Shown: piece by piece, positions 23,701 to 36,373 of the stretch
Layout: every line of letters begins with the position of its first letter
Numbering within the stretch: the stretch's first letter is position 1
Source of the DNA: Azolla caroliniana
Taxonomy: Eukaryota; Polypodiophyta
Reading direction: 5' to 3'
DNA length: 64,000 nucleotides
Assembly (NCBI GenBank): GCA_043228905.1
Contig: JBHGNT010000001.1
Coordinates: 30,938,001-31,002,000 of the forward strand
Notes under the pieces: generated by a model
Database searches by the model: none
Told to the model about the DNA's origin: nothing
What the model saw: only the letters and a program-made list of their open reading frames with translations
Made by a program: the position numbers and the translations under genes

Positions 23701-25754
23701 TGGGTAGATGAAAAGAAAAGAAAGATGGATCTATGAAGCTTTTATTGAATTGAGTTCTCCAAGCAATCGTCCACGACTCTAATCACAAGTTTGAGACATT
23801 GGATCATGTCTGTCCAGGAATTATGCTGCGTGATATTGAATATTGGCATTAGATATTCATAGGCCTTGACGAAACTTTTCACGATCAAGCCATGCAGCTC
23901 CACCTCTCAGAGTTTTTTATGACCACTACTCATGAAAGGGGCTAAATAATCGATTCTTCGATTAACTTTATCTCTCATATTGTGCTCACCTATAAGAAAG
24001 GGGACTGAGATTGATTCTTGGTGAAACTCCACTTGTCATGTTACATTATGATCACTGCCCATGAGCAAGAATGGGACGAAAGAACTGATTATGATTTGGG
24101 CTTATTAGACATAGTAAGACTGATGTTAAACAATGAAGGATAACCATGACTGAGTAAACTATAAAGGAGAGTGAGAGGATGAAGAGACATAAAATGAGAA
24201 ATGTCACTTCTCTTTTAAACACAAGCTCCCGATATGAGAAATGTCACTTCTCTAATAAACATGAGCTTTATCTATTTGTAGTGTTAAGGTGTCTTCCACA
24301 ATGTTTCATATTCTATCCTATTTGGGTTCATATTTACTCATATTTCCCACCCGTGTGCTCACATTTATTTCCTACCTTGATCATCCAAAAATGCTAACAA
24401 TGACACAAAATGTTTTCAAGTTGAGATCAGTTCTATAGTGTGCTAATTTTCTCTCATGTTTTAGGTTTGGTAGCCTTCTAGCTTGTGAATCCTTTCATGC
24501 TGATGTTCACTCTGGCAACCTCTTGGTGCTTCAAGATGGGCGTGTAGGATTCATTGATTTTGGTAAGGTTCAGTTGCCATCTTCACCAAAACTGACTTTG
24601 GTAGCATTATGTAATGATTGTGTTTGTGAAATAATGCTATAGGTATTGTGGGCCGTATTTCACCAGCCACATGGGCAGCTATGGAAACATTTTTAACATC
24701 TATTGGAAGTGGACAATACAATGCAATGGCCATAGCATTAGTACAGATGGGTGCCACCGATACCAAGGTTGACATTCCCAAATTTGCAGATGACCTTGCT
24801 AAGGTCTTTACAGCTGTTCAGGTGATCATATTTAAACATAGAAATTGACATTTCAATGTTAGAATCAAGATAAGCAAAAGTAATGCTTAGGTTAGGAAAA
24901 ATCTCAAATATACCCCTCATATTAGGGGAATATCAAAAGTATAAGTTATTGTTTAATTCATAACCTTGGTCAAAAAGTAGAAGTACAGTAGTTTATCTTT
25001 TAAAAATGCTGTTAATAAATTTATTATTTGCATCTTATCAGCATCCATTAATGTTTAAGCACTAACCCAACGTTTTAGAAGTATTGGCATGCTATGTCTG
25101 GTGGATATTGTGTTGATAAGCTGAGTTTATACTTTACAATATTGGATGGATTTATATCTTATGAAGCCTTAAAAGTTTCTATGACATTAAACTTATTTTT
25201 GGTGAACATTACTTGTAATCTCTTAAAATTCTTGTACATTATGGTAAGTTTAAAAAATCCAATTGCCAAAACAAAACCTTGAAAATTGATTTGTGATGAA
25301 CTTTTCTTCCTATTCTTTTTTCTTTGATAACAATGAATCTGTTTATAGCACAATGCCTCTTCACCTATTATTTGTTACCTTTAGAACTTGGATTCGGAGA
25401 TCATGGTCACTGCGACAGGCGGAGCTCGGAGTGCAACAGTGGCAGCAACATTAGCTGTTGATGAGCAACAAGTCAATGCTCTTTTCCTTGATGTGGTATG
25501 CTCTATCGTTCTTTCTTAAATTGAGATATTTATACAGTCGATCAATTATTATTTTATTTGTCTTTGTGCATGTATAGATTCGTGTGAGTGAAGCCTACGG
25601 TCTGCGTTTCCCTAGGGAGTTTGGTATCCTTGTCAAACAACTCTTATATTTTGATCGTTACACTCGCTTGCTCGCTCCTGACTTGAATGTTCTGGATGAT
25701 GAGAGGATAATGATATCTACTCGCACAGATAACTATCGTCGCTACAAAGTTTAG
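19775..25754 (+). CDS. ABC1K9: ABC1-like (aarF-domain) atypical kinase, plastid ABC1K9-type
   Basis: Eleven plus-strand exons: 19775-19828, 20907-21066, 21176-21318, 21422-21535, 21660-21848, 22272-22427, 22529-22794, 24465-24562, 24643-24821, 25385-25495, 25578-25754. They total 1647 nt and encode 548 residues. ABC1K proteins are UbiB-family kinases/ATPases linked in plastids to prenylquinone and plastoglobule metabolism. Family marks are all present: the KxGQ motif (YIKLGQ, K154-Q157), the alanine-rich nucleotide loop PLASASIAQVH (in place of a glycine-rich loop), ion-pair Lys K236 with Glu E292, the catalytic loop FHADVHSGN (D374, N379) and DFG (392-394). The basic, Ser-rich N-terminus fits a transit peptide. 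The length and the NVWFGSLLACESFHADVHSG region match my memory of ABC1K9, but the paralogue call is tentative. Intron 1 holds (AT)n and intron 7 a 71-bp tandem duplication. Confidence 0.9.
20709..20770. repeat. (AT)31 microsatellite in ABC1K intron 1
   Basis: An uninterrupted 62-bp AT dinucleotide run. It is probably length-variable between individuals. Confidence 0.97.
23518..23659. repeat. 71-bp tandem duplication in ABC1K intron 7
   Basis: The unit starting TAATACTTAACGCAAGAGGA and ending TTTTGATCAAAATGGAAG is present twice with only a few substitutions. The phrase TACTTAACG occurs at 23521 and 23592, giving a 71-bp period. The high identity suggests a recent event. Confidence 0.92.
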
Positions 25755-28700
25755 TTACAGATCGATCCTACCAAGACGAGAATGTACCATATAATCAAGA
25801 AAGGTTATGGAACTAAATCACTCCAGTGTAATTTATCAAGGATGTACCATATAGTTAAGTACTATTTTTGAACTCATTCCTAAATTGTAATTTTATCTAT
25901 CATGAAGTATGGAGAATGAGTTGATTCTCACACGAGATGAGTGTGTAGAATCTACAATTAAAACTAATGAGTTCATAGATATATAGGATGGGAACAACCA
26001 ATAAATTTATTCCTTCTAAAATCTGTATAAATGGTGAGGTTAAAAACAATTCATACATATCATAGAGACAAAGAAAGCGGTTTTGCTGTTTCTTTTGTGG
26101 CGTTAAAAGTTGTATTGTGGTTTTTTGATAATGATCTCCCATATGAAATTTTGATCCCCAATCTCTCTCTTTCTCAATCTGTTTTGTGGGACTCCCAATA
26201 TTCAATTACTAACCATTCTCTGCTGACTGCTCAATTAATCCATCAATAACTAAATATACACATACATCCATTCATCAATTGATATCACCCATCATCAGAA
26301 TTTGAACAAAATTGATGTTGTGAAATCATAATTACATAGACACCAATCAGATCTCTCCTCATACATTTGTCACTAATCATGCATGTGTTGTTTTAACATC
26401 CAATCCTTGTTTTCTTTTGCATAAAAAAGATACTTTGGTATATAGTATTAAGGAATCACCTTGAGGCTGTACACACATTACTTTCTTTACATATGTTATA
26501 CCTACCTCCTTGGTTTTAAGTTGGTACCTTTAGACTTACTTTTTTTAAAGCGTATCTACATATTTTAATTATTGTAATATATCAGATTTATGAGTTACAA
26601 AAGAAAGATCCCAATTATTCTTCGAGGATTTCTCATTAAAAAATTATCGAAGCATTCTCAAAAATGGACACATTCTTGAACACAAATATTCTATGGTTAG
26701 TGGTATAGTGGCATGCGAATAAATTGGAATGGATAATTAGTGGTATAATGGTTGAAACTGTGATAATATTTTCGTATGGATTGTGATTATGCATGAATGC
26801 TTATTAGAGTTTCAAACTCCGATGAAATGATTTAGAATTTTTTTTAATTCTAGAGGAAATTTCCAAAATACAATTAATTTATTGGTTGTTTGAAATAAAT
26901 ATCCCTATGTTTTCAAAATTCTTCACAATACCCCTTTGCAATCTCAGCGTTATTACTATGGAGGGTGACTATGTAAAATTTTAAAACTTGGAGATATTAT
27001 GGCATTGCCCAACATGTTAGGGGTGCTTTTTCCTAAAACTTGTATATATATTGAATGCAATTACTTTTATTTGGTTAGTTGATAGTAAGTGCAAAAGCAA
27101 TTATATATTCAATTGTGGCATAACTAATAACGGAGTATGTTTTAGGTAAATCTTATTAACAGTATTAACACACATTCCTTTTGTTTGATTTACCTAATGA
27201 CCATTGAAATGGTTCTAACCACCATCCAATTCATGCACTCGTGAGCTAGTCGTATACTGGTTTAATTGTGTCAAAAAGGCACAATACAAGCATTCAACAA
27301 AGTTGAACCTGTAGTGTAAACTACTTCAACGATGGAGCTATCATTGTAGACATTTACAAACACTTTTGTGACCATATAGTTCATTACTTTTATGGGCCCA
27401 ACTTGGATGAGATATTTCATTACTTTTGGATGTTTCATAAATCACTTATAGCCACACAAAAAACATGCTATGAGGGTAGACATTCATATATTGGAAGTTA
27501 TACCAATCCTATAGTTAAGTATCTATTGTCAATTTTATCTTGTTTATTTATGCGTGTGTGTTCACGCATACATGTATCTAGTTGGACTCACTTTTGCTAT
27601 CAATAGTCAGTAGACATGTGTACATATAAATTCATTCCAAGTTTCATGTTCATGCTTAAAGCAAAGCCAAGAAGAATTTAAACCATGTTATCGATGGATT
27701 CAAGAAACAAACACATTGCCAATACTAGATAAGGAGGAGATCTTAACTAATGAAGTTATTGTGTAAACTTGAAACTCCTATGGTAAAAACCTACTCATTT
27801 CTATATTTCCAAGCAATGAGTCAAGCATGTGACATTCTCCATCGTCATGTCCCTAAGCAAAAATATCTAGTATAGAAGGTTTACTTATAACCCCACATGT
27901 TAAAAACTAGGAAACACTTTGGAAGCAATGAACTACATATTAGAATATTTTGTTGAATTGAAAAGCTCCAATGAAAAATGGAACAAAACCAACAAAACTA
28001 TATGGAAGTGATGTACCTTTTCACTTAAATATAAATGACATAGAAAAATCAGAACCTTGCAACATTTCTTTGCACCCGATCTCCATGTAGAAACAATTAG
28101 AAACACAAACAAGATCGAGATCTAGACTAAGATCGAACGAGGATAGAGAGTAAAAAGACCTATATTTTTGTTGTTTGAGTCTATTTGATGCCAATGAATC
28201 AAACCAATAATCTTAGGCATAATTTTAAATTTTCCATGTGATAAAGTTGAACAACTTTAGCTAGAATATAAGATCTCTCTAATATGTTCTCTCCAAGTCT
28301 TCCGCTTCCACCTCTTTATTGACCAATGGAAATTGTTTGGCATACTATAATGATAATAAATATATAAACAATAACTTAATATATTTGAATTGATAACATT
28401 ACAAGTCCAAGCTTATGAAGGGATTCTCGAATTATGAGGAGAGTTTTTCAACTACATAGAAGAGGGTTGATAACCTAGAAGAATCACCTTAAATTTAGGC
28501 ACATGTTCTTTTCCAAATGGTCTTTTGTTGGTTTCACGGTTTTACCTTTTCGTGACAAGTCCAAAATATCAATACAATGACTTGCTCCCTTGGATTCCAA
28601 CCAGAGTGAGATTATATCCTCTCTCTCTCTCTCTCATGTGTTTTTTGTTAGTCAAGTTCTCTTTTAAAAAGTGCTTTTCGATTTTCTTCTTTTTCACTTT

Positions 28701-30241
28701 TCCATGTTCTCTCATATTAGCAAGTAGTTTGATTTGACAATGATGATGTAGTGTAATTGGTGACTAGATACCCACATGTCTATCAATGTATATTGATGCC
28801 AAATGCATTGTTTAAACTATTATTTATGGTTATTTAATTTAACATGACAGATCAAGCAAGTTGTTTACTTCTTATTAATATGGATTACATAGTTCAGAGT
28901 GCGACATGTTCAAAGCAACAAATTTGTGTTTAAGTTGTAAATAGGCATATATCAAAGCAATGCTATGTGCTATTTGTGATGTGGTTGATTGGGCATTGCT
29001 TGCCAAAACCACCCAATAGATATGTTGAAACAACATGAAGAGAAACAACTAGGACACAAGTAGAACAATCTGGGTAAAAAATCAGCCACTATATTGTAGA
29101 TTGGGCATTTTATCAATGACTTGGGTAGTAGTTTGCTCCCCCTAATTTGATAAACATTTGCACAATGCATGCGTTTCTTTTTCATTGTGAACTAAAAAAA
29201 CTTGCAATCCTTGTTTTGTACAACACCCCATTTCATAAGGCCAATAAAAGTAAACAAGAGCCATTGGTAATCTTGATCGCTACTTCCAATTAATTGACTA
29301 AACAATGTCACATGTCCAAACGAAATTTTTCTTAAAGGTATTATTAGCCAGAGGACATACTAGCTCGTAGAAAGAAGACTCCTTCCCTTTCTAACCATGG
29401 AAGGCTCAAGATAACACATACATAGACAAAATGCATAAGCAATGATCAAAACAAAGCACTTAGCTTTAACTGTACCTAGTTGTAATAGGTAGTAGAAAAG
29501 ATAGGGATAAATTAACGTAATTGAAACAATCTAATCAAACAAGATCGTTAAAGCCCATTTCCCTCCCTTCCTATGTAAAGTCCCAAACACAACTACATAG
29601 AAAAAGGCAAATGTTTAGGTGGAGGCAAAGCAAAAGAACCAATCTCTCACCATAAAGGAGGTTTTAGGTGGTATAAACAAGCTAAGGACTTTGTAGCTAG
29701 TGAAAGCAAGCCAACCAAACAAAGAATCCATACCACCGCTTTCCCTAGATAACACCTGAAATTGAGGTAAAGATGAATGCCAATATAGACACAAAGATAA
29801 AGACAAAGGCATGAAGAAGAGAGTTAAGAACAAAAAGATATCCACAAGATACAAATATAGAGAGGTAGCAAGTACACAAGCTAAAAAGTACTCGATACTA
29901 GAGACAAGCTAAACCATTCTGTTCAATATGGAGAGATCATACATAGGTTGTGGAAATGAGCCAACCAAATAAGTAACGCAATATACCGAATGTGGGTTTA
30001 TTCTGATCCCCCTTCTCCCTCTTTATCAATGTATTGATGGTGATACAACAACACGAGATAGTAGAAGCAAACCATTCACGATTTCGTCTCTTTCTCTCTT
30101 TCCCTCGCTCATACACAACAAGATTGGAAATGTTCCAAAATATTAGGTCCCACATGCCTCTTTCGTCTTCTATGGATGATAATAGGTTATCATCATCTTT
30201 TTCTTTTGCCGAACTCGGGACCCAAGACCCAGAGAGACACA

Positions 30242-30244
<3 letters not shown>
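25755..30244. other. 4.5-kb gene desert
   Basis: AT-rich sequence with no frame that carries a recognisable domain, no LTR pair, no terminal inverted repeats and no convincing target duplications. The left end is the ABC1K 3' flank. A short CT tract lies near 28617-28634. Confidence 0.5.

Positions 30245-30325
<81 letters not shown>
30245..30325. repeat. (GA)40 microsatellite upstream of XBAT31
   Basis: About 81 bp of uninterrupted GA. It lies about 770 bp before the XBAT31 start codon. Long GA/CT tracts are common in plant promoters and leaders and can bind GAGA-binding (BBR/BPC) factors. The open frames through it are artefacts of the repeat. Confidence 0.97.
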
Positions 30326-30326
<1 letters not shown>

Positions 30327-31096
30327 ACTCCATTTATTTGAACTCCGAGAAGGACGTGCCTCTTAGAATCAACAATCACGAACTGAATAACGGACGAGAA
30401 CTTGAATGGTGTGGTGGTGGTGGTGATGGTGATGGTGTAGCTACACACATTTTGGGGGTCATATACATACATACATACATACATAGATCCAACAAACACA
30501 CACACACATATATGATTTATCTAAAAAGGCCTTCTTCTTTTCCCACCTAAAACCTTGGAATGAAATGAATGCCACTCTACTCTCCACACACACACACGTG
30601 AAATCAAAGAACTGACCTTTTGGCCCCCCCCCCCCCCTCCTGGCCCTTCTCTCTGGCTATGGCTGCCAGTGCAGAAGATTCATTATGAAACAGAGGATAC
30701 AAATACAACACTACTACTACCTCTCATAATCCCCAAATCAGACAAGAGCTAAAAACAAAAAAAAACTATAGATAGGAGCTTTGTAAATCCTAGATAGGAG
30801 CTTCCCAGAGGATCCATTCATTATAGAGTGTATCAGATGACATAAAGAAGAAGCAGGGAAAATGCATCATTTTTAGAAACCCTGATGAGAGACAGTCTGG
30901 AAAGCCCTAATCCATACCTTCAGCCGTCCCTCTGAGTGAACTCTGGATGTGAGAATCTATAACATTTAAAGAGCCTTAATGAAGCAGATAGTGAAACCTC
31001 TAATCCATACGCACTAGGTACATTCTAAGAGAAGAACAAGGAAGTTGTCAACAGAGATATAGGAAGAAAGAAATTGGATAAAGGTATAGGTTCAGA
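30326..31096 (+). promoter_or_regulatory. probable XBAT31 promoter and leader
   Basis: This gene-free stretch lies directly before the XBAT31 start codon. It contains short microsatellites ((CATA)n near 30465-30484, (CA)n near 30494-30508 and 30584-30597) and a C-run near 30624-30636. No individual factor site could be assigned with confidence. Confidence 0.4.
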
Positions 31097-34000
31097 ATGG
31101 GCGTTTCTGCAAGTTGCCATGGTGATATGCAGAACGACCTTTTGTTAGCTATTGGAGAAGGTGATCTTCATCGTGTCAAGATTCTTCTCACCCAAAAGCC
31201 AAAGCTTGTGAATGATTCGTTCTCTTCGAAGGGTTTTTCTCCTTTGCATTATGCAGCTTCACTTGGGCAGCCTGAGGTAGATACCAATTTATTACATATT
31301 GAGTTTTTAGTCCTCACATTCTTTCGTTATTGGGCTCACTCTTGGTTGATATATTACTCACTCCGTGAGTGGTTAAGGTCATTTTACTCGAGGTCTTTCA
31401 TAGCTCTCCAATGATGTTTCCGCATTAATGGTTTTAACTGTTAGTAATTCTGGTCACGTGTAGATTTCTACAACTTCAATGTGCTCCAAACACATTGTTG
31501 TTTTTAATGCATTATGCACATCCATTAAGTGTAGATTTAGCGTCGATGGTGTTTGTTAATATTTTATGCCTTTCAATGAATTGTCCCGGTGATCAACTGT
31601 ATATTTCTATAGCTTCAATGGTTTTCCTACCTTTGATTAACATAAACAGTCTTCATGTTGCGATGGATCTAAACCTTGTAAACGACGTAGTGGTGAAGAA
31701 CAATGCTTCATGATGTCATGGATTGACACCTTGGAAGTCGTGTGTTCTGGATTCCATTTTGGTTGAATCATGATCCACTCTTCATCATCATTATTCATTA
31801 TCCAGTGCCATATGTATGTATGTATTTGTGTATGTACACGTCCACATGTATGTATGTAAGGAACATGTGTACATTTATATATGTAAGGTATGTTTGTATG
31901 TACATATTTATATATCTTGCAATGGGCTTCTAATCCATATAATGGATGTACTAGGGATTATGTAATGTATCCATGTGTGCATATGTAAGGTAATATATGT
32001 ACATATATTAGTAACTGTAGTAATATATGTATGCATGTATGTATATTCTACTGTTTGAACCTTCATGATTTGATTGACTAACACTTTTTATATGTTTTAG
32101 CTTTCAAAGAAAGTGATAAATTTACTGTTCTATCTGGCTCAGTTCACTCTTTCTCTTGTCATGCTGCTAGAATGAAGAAGGTTGTCGACTTTTTTGCTTA
32201 ACTCAATGTTTTTCATGTTGCAGGTTGTCTCACTTCTGTTGGAGAAAGGGGCTCCCATGGATGCTTTGAATAAGTTAAAACAGGTACTAAAGTGAACAGT
32301 CACAGCGAGCTTCTCAACTTCTAGTATGGAGTCTTTTTATGTACTACATAGCTAATGTCATTGGGTCCTTTTCCATCTGTTAATCAGACTCCATTGATGC
32401 TTGCTTGCAAGAATGGAAGGGTAGCATGTATTGAACTATTGATACAAAAGGGAGCCAATGTGAGTATATAGTAGAAGTATGATTTTTGTTACTCTTTTGC
32501 TTTAGTTTCTCACTTTTATTGAAACCTGTTGTTTGTTACTCTTTTACTTTAGTTTCTCACTTTTATTGAAAGCTGTTGTTTGTTACTCTTTTACTTTAGT
32601 TTCTCACTTTTATTGAAACCTGTTGTATTCTCACAACGTTCAGATCTTAACCTTTGATGCATCCCATGAGAGAACTTGTTTGCACTATGCTGCCAAAGGT
32701 GGACATCTTCAGTGTCTTGAGACAATCTTAGAGGCCGCAAAATCTCCTTCAGTTTCTCAAACTTGGTGAGTCTATGATGCTAAATCCTGGGAATCTTTCC
32801 TATTCATACAACATATGTTGTATAGCTTGATGTTACTCAGTTTTAACGAAGATAGTTTAGGGGGTTTGGCCGGTTCATCAATGTACGGGATGGGACCGGA
32901 GCCACGGCATTGCATCTTGCAGCAAGTTCTTGCCAATCAATTATTGTTCGCAAGCTTCTAACTAATGGAGCCCTTGTTTGTGCTACAACGACAAAAACAA
33001 GAAGACACACCAGGTTTACCTTCCACAAACCAATTATCAGTAGGCCATGTTTCACTTTGTTATGCATATGTCCTACTGTTTCTCGTATTGCATGTGATGA
33101 TTCTAGAGGTAATAAGCAAACTATAACTTTTTTTTTTCCCCTTGTTTCAGTCTTGCCTTTGGGAGTACACCTCTGCATTTTGCAGCTCGAGGTGGATCAA
33201 TTGAATGTGTAAAAGAGCTTCTAGCATGGGGTGCTGACAGGCTGCAAAGAAATTCTCGAGGGTAAGTACTAAGGACCATCTCTTGATCATTTGTTTTTCT
33301 TTGTCTAATTTATCAAGGTCTCTTCATTTGTCCTAGTTTTATGAGTTTATTTCAATCATCTCTTTTCCGTTGTATCATTTATTCTTTTGGGTTTTTTGTA
33401 TTTGCAGCTACACTCCCTTTTTCATAGCTATGAAGTATCGGAATACAGCATGTGCGGCTCTTCTTAACCCTTTGGTCGCCGAGCCTTTAGTATGGCCATC
33501 TCCATGGACGTTCATGAGCAATCTTGAACCTGAAGCCAAAGCTCTTCTTGAGGATGCCTTAGCACAGGCAAATGATGCATGGGAAAAGCGTTTATCCTCT
33601 ACTGACATACCAAATGCGGATACAGGAAGCCATTGCACTGAGGTTTGTTTACTTATACACTTGGATCTTCTAACAAAATGATGACCACACAAACGGGTAG
33701 AATCAATCACAATTTCTGACAAATATTGCTGAATTAAAATAGTCACTTTAGAAATTTTCTAGATGGTCAATCACTGTCAAATGTGTATCCATTTATATAT
33801 GCATATCGTATGTATGTTTTTATAATATTATAAACATGCATTTTCATACAGTTATATCCCATGAAAGATTACCATTGATGTATTATTGAAAGAAAACATT
33901 GTGATTAGGACAATGGAGATGGGAGCGAATTATGCTGTATTTGCTTCGAGCGTGCATGCACAATAGAGGTCTTAAACTGTGGGCATCAAATGTGTGCGAG

Positions 34001-34448
34001 ATGCACATTGGCACTATGTTGCCATAACAAGCCGAACTTAGTAATGAATTGCTCCCCGGCTCTATCATGCCCTTTCTGTCGTTGCAACATCGACCAACTA
34101 AGGCGAGCTCAGCCCATAAATGTGGAAGGAGTGAAGCTGAAAGTTGAGGATGAGAAGGATTACGATGGTTGGGACCTGAATTTGGTAGGTCAAGATTATG
34201 AACCTCTGGACAAAATGCAGGATCATGTTGATAATGAGAAGGATGAGAGTCGGGACTTGAGTATGATGATAAGGGCTGCCTCGAATCGATCAAAGAAGGG
34301 TTCAGATGCTGGGAACAGTGGTGGTTTCATGGGATTGGTTAGCAAAGGCTCTTTTCGGCTCATCTCTTCGGCTTGGGGCTCGAGCAGAGTGATGGATATT
34401 GATTGGGAAAATGGAAGCCCATCTGAACACAGTATTCATGTAGCTTGA
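31097..34448 (+). CDS. XBAT31: ankyrin-repeat RING E3 ubiquitin ligase, XBAT31-type
   Basis: Eight plus-strand exons: 31097-31276, 32224-32283, 32388-32459, 32644-32765, 32861-33013, 33151-33261, 33408-33642, 33909-34448. They total 1473 nt and encode 490 residues. Residues about 10-270 are ankyrin repeats, with clear units such as GFSPLHYAASLG, TPLMLACKNGRVACIELLI, TCLHYAAKGGHLQCLETIL and STPLHFAARGGSIECVKELL. Then comes the XBAT signature WPSPWTFMSNL and a C3HC4 RING from C320 to C368 (ELCCICFERACTIEVLNCGH, CPFC). The C-terminus keeps the XBAT31 pattern GGFMGLVSKGSF. XBAT proteins ubiquitinate targets bound by the ankyrin domain. XBAT31 is known to act on the clock/thermosensor protein ELF3 in Arabidopsis; a shared target here is inference. 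XBAT33-like paralogues cannot be fully excluded. No damage is seen. Confidence 0.92.
32483..32624. repeat. three-copy 47-bp tandem repeat in XBAT31 intron 3
   Basis: TTGTTACTCTTTTACTTTAG followed by TTTCTCACTTTTATTGAAA repeats at 32486, 32533 and 32580 with near-identity. Each copy ends a pyrimidine-rich stretch with TTTAG, which resembles a 3' splice site. The true acceptor chosen here is at 32643. Confidence 0.92.
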
Positions 34449-35186
34449 ATTTCTAATTGTATGCAACACATTCATTTCTATTGGTTCTTTCATTTAGTGC
34501 CTTCATACTCCCTGTAGTTTCGAGTTTGGAAGCTTGTATTATGCTACCTCAATTAGGTTAGAAATTCAACCTTGGTTTTGCCTCAATTGGTAATCAGAAA
34601 ACTGATTCTATAAAGCATTTTGGATGGACAGGACAACTGTTTGAAGAAAAGCAGGTTGTTTGTAAATGGTTATTGGGAAATCAGATGATCGGATTCACTG
34701 ATATGTAGTACAAATGTATTGACAGAAGGATGGCAATGCTGTGATTTTCATAACATTCTTATATACTTGAAAATATTATTTGATGTGGTGTTTTTCTGAT
34801 TCCAAGTATATATGTATACATCCTATTTGTTTTCATTGGATGTTGTTCAAAATGATGGTTATCACTTAAGAAATATGTAAACCCTTTTCCAAAGGGCTCA
34901 AATGGGCATATAATCCCCTTGTCAGTCCAGAAGGAGAGGAATCAATTTACCGAACTTGAATTATTATCATGTGACGAGCTTTCACATTCTTGCCATTCTT
35001 TAGGAAATGCATATTCTCCAAATTGAAGATAGTTGCCATTGCCGCCTTCTTGAACTGATGTAACAAATATTTCTTCTTTTTTTCTCTTATGAATGAATTC
35101 TTTCTAGTAAATGTCCCAAAATAGAAATCAATACTTCACCATCCATTGACCTTATACGTAAATAGGAGGTGGATAGTGTTATGAAC
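34449..35186. other. XBAT31 3' flank and intergenic DNA
   Basis: I see no gene. The left end is the XBAT31 3' UTR. The right end reaches the target duplication (35179-35186) of the first hAT-like element. Confidence 0.5.
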
Positions 35187-35474
35187 TAACAATCGGCAAT
35201 GGTTCGGTTCGGTTTCGGTTTTCAGCATAGGTAAAAAAAAAAATATTATTTTTTTATTTTTTAAAAATTTATAATATTTCATTATTTAAAAATTTTAAAA
35301 CTTTTAAGATGTTATTAAAATGTGAGAATAAGGTTTAAAAATGAAAAGTTGTTTAAAAACAAATTTTTAAAATTTGTTTAAAAAAATAAAAAAAATAAAA
35401 AACCATTGAACCGTTTTAACCGCGGTTTTTGGCTGTTAAAACCGTTAAGCTGCGGTTCCTGTTGCCGATTGTTA
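35187..35474. mobile_element. hAT-like non-autonomous DNA transposon 1
   Basis: A 288-bp AT-rich element with 13-bp terminal inverted repeats TAACAATCGGCAA / TTGCCGATTGTTA (35187-35199, 35462-35474). It is flanked by an 8-bp imperfect target duplication: TTATGAAC (35179-35186) and TTATCAAC (35475-35482), one mismatch. The subterminal GGTTCGGTTCGGTTTCGG and its counterpart at the other end are typical of plant hAT MITEs. It has no coding capacity. Confidence 0.85.
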
Positions 35475-35639
35475 TTATCAACCATATCATGACAAAATAG
35501 AAGGCCTAGGTAGTAGCTCTTTGTATTTTGAAAAAGCAAATGCTTGCCAAGGAGACCACATCTATATAGATTGTACATGATCAAAGCCATGTTCATGCGA
35601 ATCGATATATCTATATCCTTAATACAGACTCACAGTGAA

Positions 35640-35771
35640 TAAGTGGTGGATATACTTTGGCCCTCTGATAATATATTTTGATTGACAAGTTATTTGACCC
35701 TATGTTGACACTTACTTATTCAACTTAGTTATCGTTTGCCATCAATCCATCTATCATCTATTGGTACTAGG
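35640..35771. repeat. 130-bp duplicated unit, left copy
   Basis: AGTGGTGGATATACTTTGGC...TATTGGTACTAGG is repeated, diverged, at about 36374-36507 (AGTGGATGTACTCTGGCC...TTATTGGTACTAAG). The two copies were once head-to-tail neighbours. The second hAT-like element now separates them. Confidence 0.8.
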
Positions 35772-36373
35772 TAGCAATTGATGTTGTTTCGGCTCAAATC
35801 GAACTGAACCATTAAACCATGGCTTAATGGTTTATTGACTCGAGAAAAAATAAATAGTTTGGTTTGGTTTTAAATGTTACTATTCGGTTTGGTTTTGAAT
35901 TTCATGGTTTAGCGGTTTCGGTTTATGTGGTTTGGTTTAAAATGTTTATAGGTTAAAGAATACTCCTAAAATTTCTCTATAGGCTGTAACTTTCAATTTT
36001 TAATTTTAAACCCTAGTTTAACTTATTAAATTTTATATGCATTATATACAGTGTCTCCTTTTCATTTATGATGATCAAATTTATGATAAGTATGATGACC
36101 AAGTTTATAATAAGTATGATGACAAAATTTATGATAAGTATAATGAACAAATTTATGATGATTTTCTCACACAAATTTATAATAAGTATGGTGATCAATA
36201 TCTGTCAAAAATGGTTTGGTTTGGTTTCTCCTGTTTTTTAAATGGTTTGGTTTAAACGGTTCGGTTTAAATAGCTTCATACAATTTTAACACTTTGGTTC
36301 GTTTTTTATTATGAATAAATGGTTTGGTTTGGTTTGGTTGCAATGCCAAGAAACCGAGCTGGGCCCATTGCTA
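35772..36373. mobile_element. hAT-like non-autonomous DNA transposon 2
   Basis: A 602-bp element with short terminal inverted repeats TAGCAAT / ATTGCTA and a perfect 8-bp target duplication GTACTAGG (35764-35771 and 36374-36381). It is rich in GGTTTGGTTT subterminal motifs. It contains about five 24-bp tandem units (36070-36190, GATGATCAAATTTATGATAA type) that read as an 8-residue repeat (YDDQIYDK type). There is no transposase. The ends resemble those of element 1 (TARCAAT), so both probably used a related hAT transposase. Confidence 0.85.

Noticed and set aside
30034-30550. Three frames of 110-124 codons near the (GA)40 tract
   Set aside because: Length comes from the dinucleotide repeat (Arg-Glu or Leu-Ser runs), which is open in several frames on both strands.
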